Shown: positions 6,311-6,901 of the stretch, piece by piece
Numbering within the stretch: position 1 is the first letter of the stretch
Layout of the letters: each line of letters begins with the position of its first letter
Assembly (NCBI GenBank): GCA_003452275.1
Contig: DMIT01000170.1
Span: 3,420-10,320 of the forward strand
DNA: 6,901 nt
Direction: 5' to 3'
Source: Rhodospirillaceae bacterium
GTDB taxonomy: Bacteria > Pseudomonadota > Alphaproteobacteria > Micavibrionales > Micavibrionaceae
Program-made: the position numbers and the translations under genes
Notes under the pieces: generated by a model
Told to the model about the DNA's origin: nothing
Databases searched by the model: none
Seen by the model: only the letters and a program-made list of their open reading frames with translations

Positions 6311-6901
6311 ATACGCAGATTTTTTGGATGACATCGAGAAACTGGCGGGTTGCCGCGACATCATGGACGCGCACAATCTGGAGGTTATCCCAACCGGCTG
6401 CCGCCATGGCCGCCAATGACCCTGCCCCCCTGTCTGCCGCGGGAATTGACCGCCCGCAGATTTTCTCAATAAAGCTTTTACGCGACACGCCTAATAAAAT
6501 ATCGACGCCCAGATCATGGAATTTGGACATAGATCGCAGTAACGCCATATTATGCGTAAGGGTCTTGCCGAACCCTATCCCCACATCGATCATCAATCTG
6601 TCTTTGGCGATCCCCGCATCCAGACATACCTCTATGCGCTGCCGCAGATAATCATGCACCTCATTGACCACATCATGGTAATGGGGGTCGGCTTGCATGG
6701 TCTGGGGTGTGCCCTGCATATGCATCAGGCAAACACGACAATCACTATCGCTCACGACATTGATTGAATCTGCGTCATGGGTCAGGGCGGAAATATCATT
6801 GATAAGTCCCGCACCGGCCTTTAACGCCACGCGCATGGTCGATGCATTCCGCGTATCAACCGACAGCAATGCACCTGCATTTTTCAATCCCTCCATAACC
6901 G
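6309..6901 (-). CDS. folP: Dihydropteroate synthase (DHPS), 5' end cut off by the window
   Basis: Joins 6-hydroxymethyl-7,8-dihydropterin diphosphate to p-aminobenzoate to make 7,8-dihydropteroate, a cytoplasmic step of folate synthesis and the target of sulfonamides. The 196 visible residues cover most of the TIM barrel; about 75-80 N-terminal residues lie beyond the window. Recognisable motifs in order are SVDTRNA, INDISAL with the Asn-Asp pair that contacts the pterin, CLMHMQGTPQTMQ, GIGFGKT, LLGVSRKSFI with the substrate-binding Lys, and RVHDV with the diphosphate-contacting Arg and His near the C-terminus. The frame is open through the window edge and the codon before the ATG at 6896 fits the family (Val-Met-Glu-Gly-Leu), so that ATG is internal. 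One oddity is Asp-Val-Gly before IGFGK, where Asp-Pro-Gly is usual. The C-terminus is complete. The symporter gene follows on the same strand. Confidence 0.97.
   Translation of the reverse strand, partial: VMEGLKNAGALLSVDTRNASTMRVALKAGAGLINDISALTHDADSINVVSDSDCRVCLMHMQGTPQTMQADPHYHDVVNEVHDYLRQRIEVCLDAGIAKDRLMIDVGIGFGKTLTHNMALLRSMSKFHDLGVDILLGVSRKSFIEKICGRSIPAADRGAGSLAAMAAAGWDNLQIVRVHDVAATRQFLDVIQKICV

Noticed and set aside
6271..6651. Open frame of 126 codons on the plus strand opposite folP
   Set aside because: It is antisense to clear DHPS motifs, has no recognisable domain and no good Shine-Dalgarno.
1..6901. Search for a mobile element, CRISPR array, defence island or new multi-gene system
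   Set aside because: All five genes belong to known families, the gaps are short, and I saw no direct repeats, transposase, integrase, attachment site or abrupt change in base composition.

Overview
The window reads as an ordinary stretch of a Gram-negative, probably alphaproteobacterial chromosome of roughly balanced base composition. This placement is inference: it rests on the style of the dUTPase, MutS and dihydropteroate synthase sequences, on a Sec-exported DUF4139 protein and on Shine-Dalgarno-led starts. I saw no rRNA, tRNA, CRISPR array, insertion sequence or phage gene. Nearly every base is coding, and the longest non-coding gap is 94 bases (6215-6308).

Plus-strand block (1-4734). 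Three genes follow each other closely and probably share one transcript: the 3' part of dut (dUTPase), a gene for an exported DUF4140/DUF4139 protein of unknown function (start 347), and a full-length mutS (start 2062). The gaps are 34 and 14 bases, each with a Shine-Dalgarno sequence and no convincing terminator. dut and mutS both protect genome integrity, by keeping uracil out of DNA and by repairing mismatches. The protein between them has a clear signal peptide, so it works outside the cytoplasm and its link to the other two is not obvious.

Minus-strand block (6901-4721). The 3' part of folP (dihydropteroate synthase, folate synthesis) is followed after 94 bases by a gene for a 13-helix sodium:solute symporter family protein with a histidine-rich C-terminal tail. 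The gap holds an inverted repeat over the folP stop codon, a strongly AT-rich stretch with a perfect TATAAT, and a Shine-Dalgarno sequence. The symporter may therefore have its own promoter.

The two blocks converge, and the last 14 bases of mutS and the symporter gene overlap. Just past the mutS stop, inside the symporter's tail codons, lies an inverted repeat that could form a hairpin in either transcript.

Nothing here looks like a new defence, mobile or regulatory system. The points worth a second look are the exported protein between dut and mutS, the overlapping gene ends with their hairpin, and unusual residues in the symporter and in DHPS.
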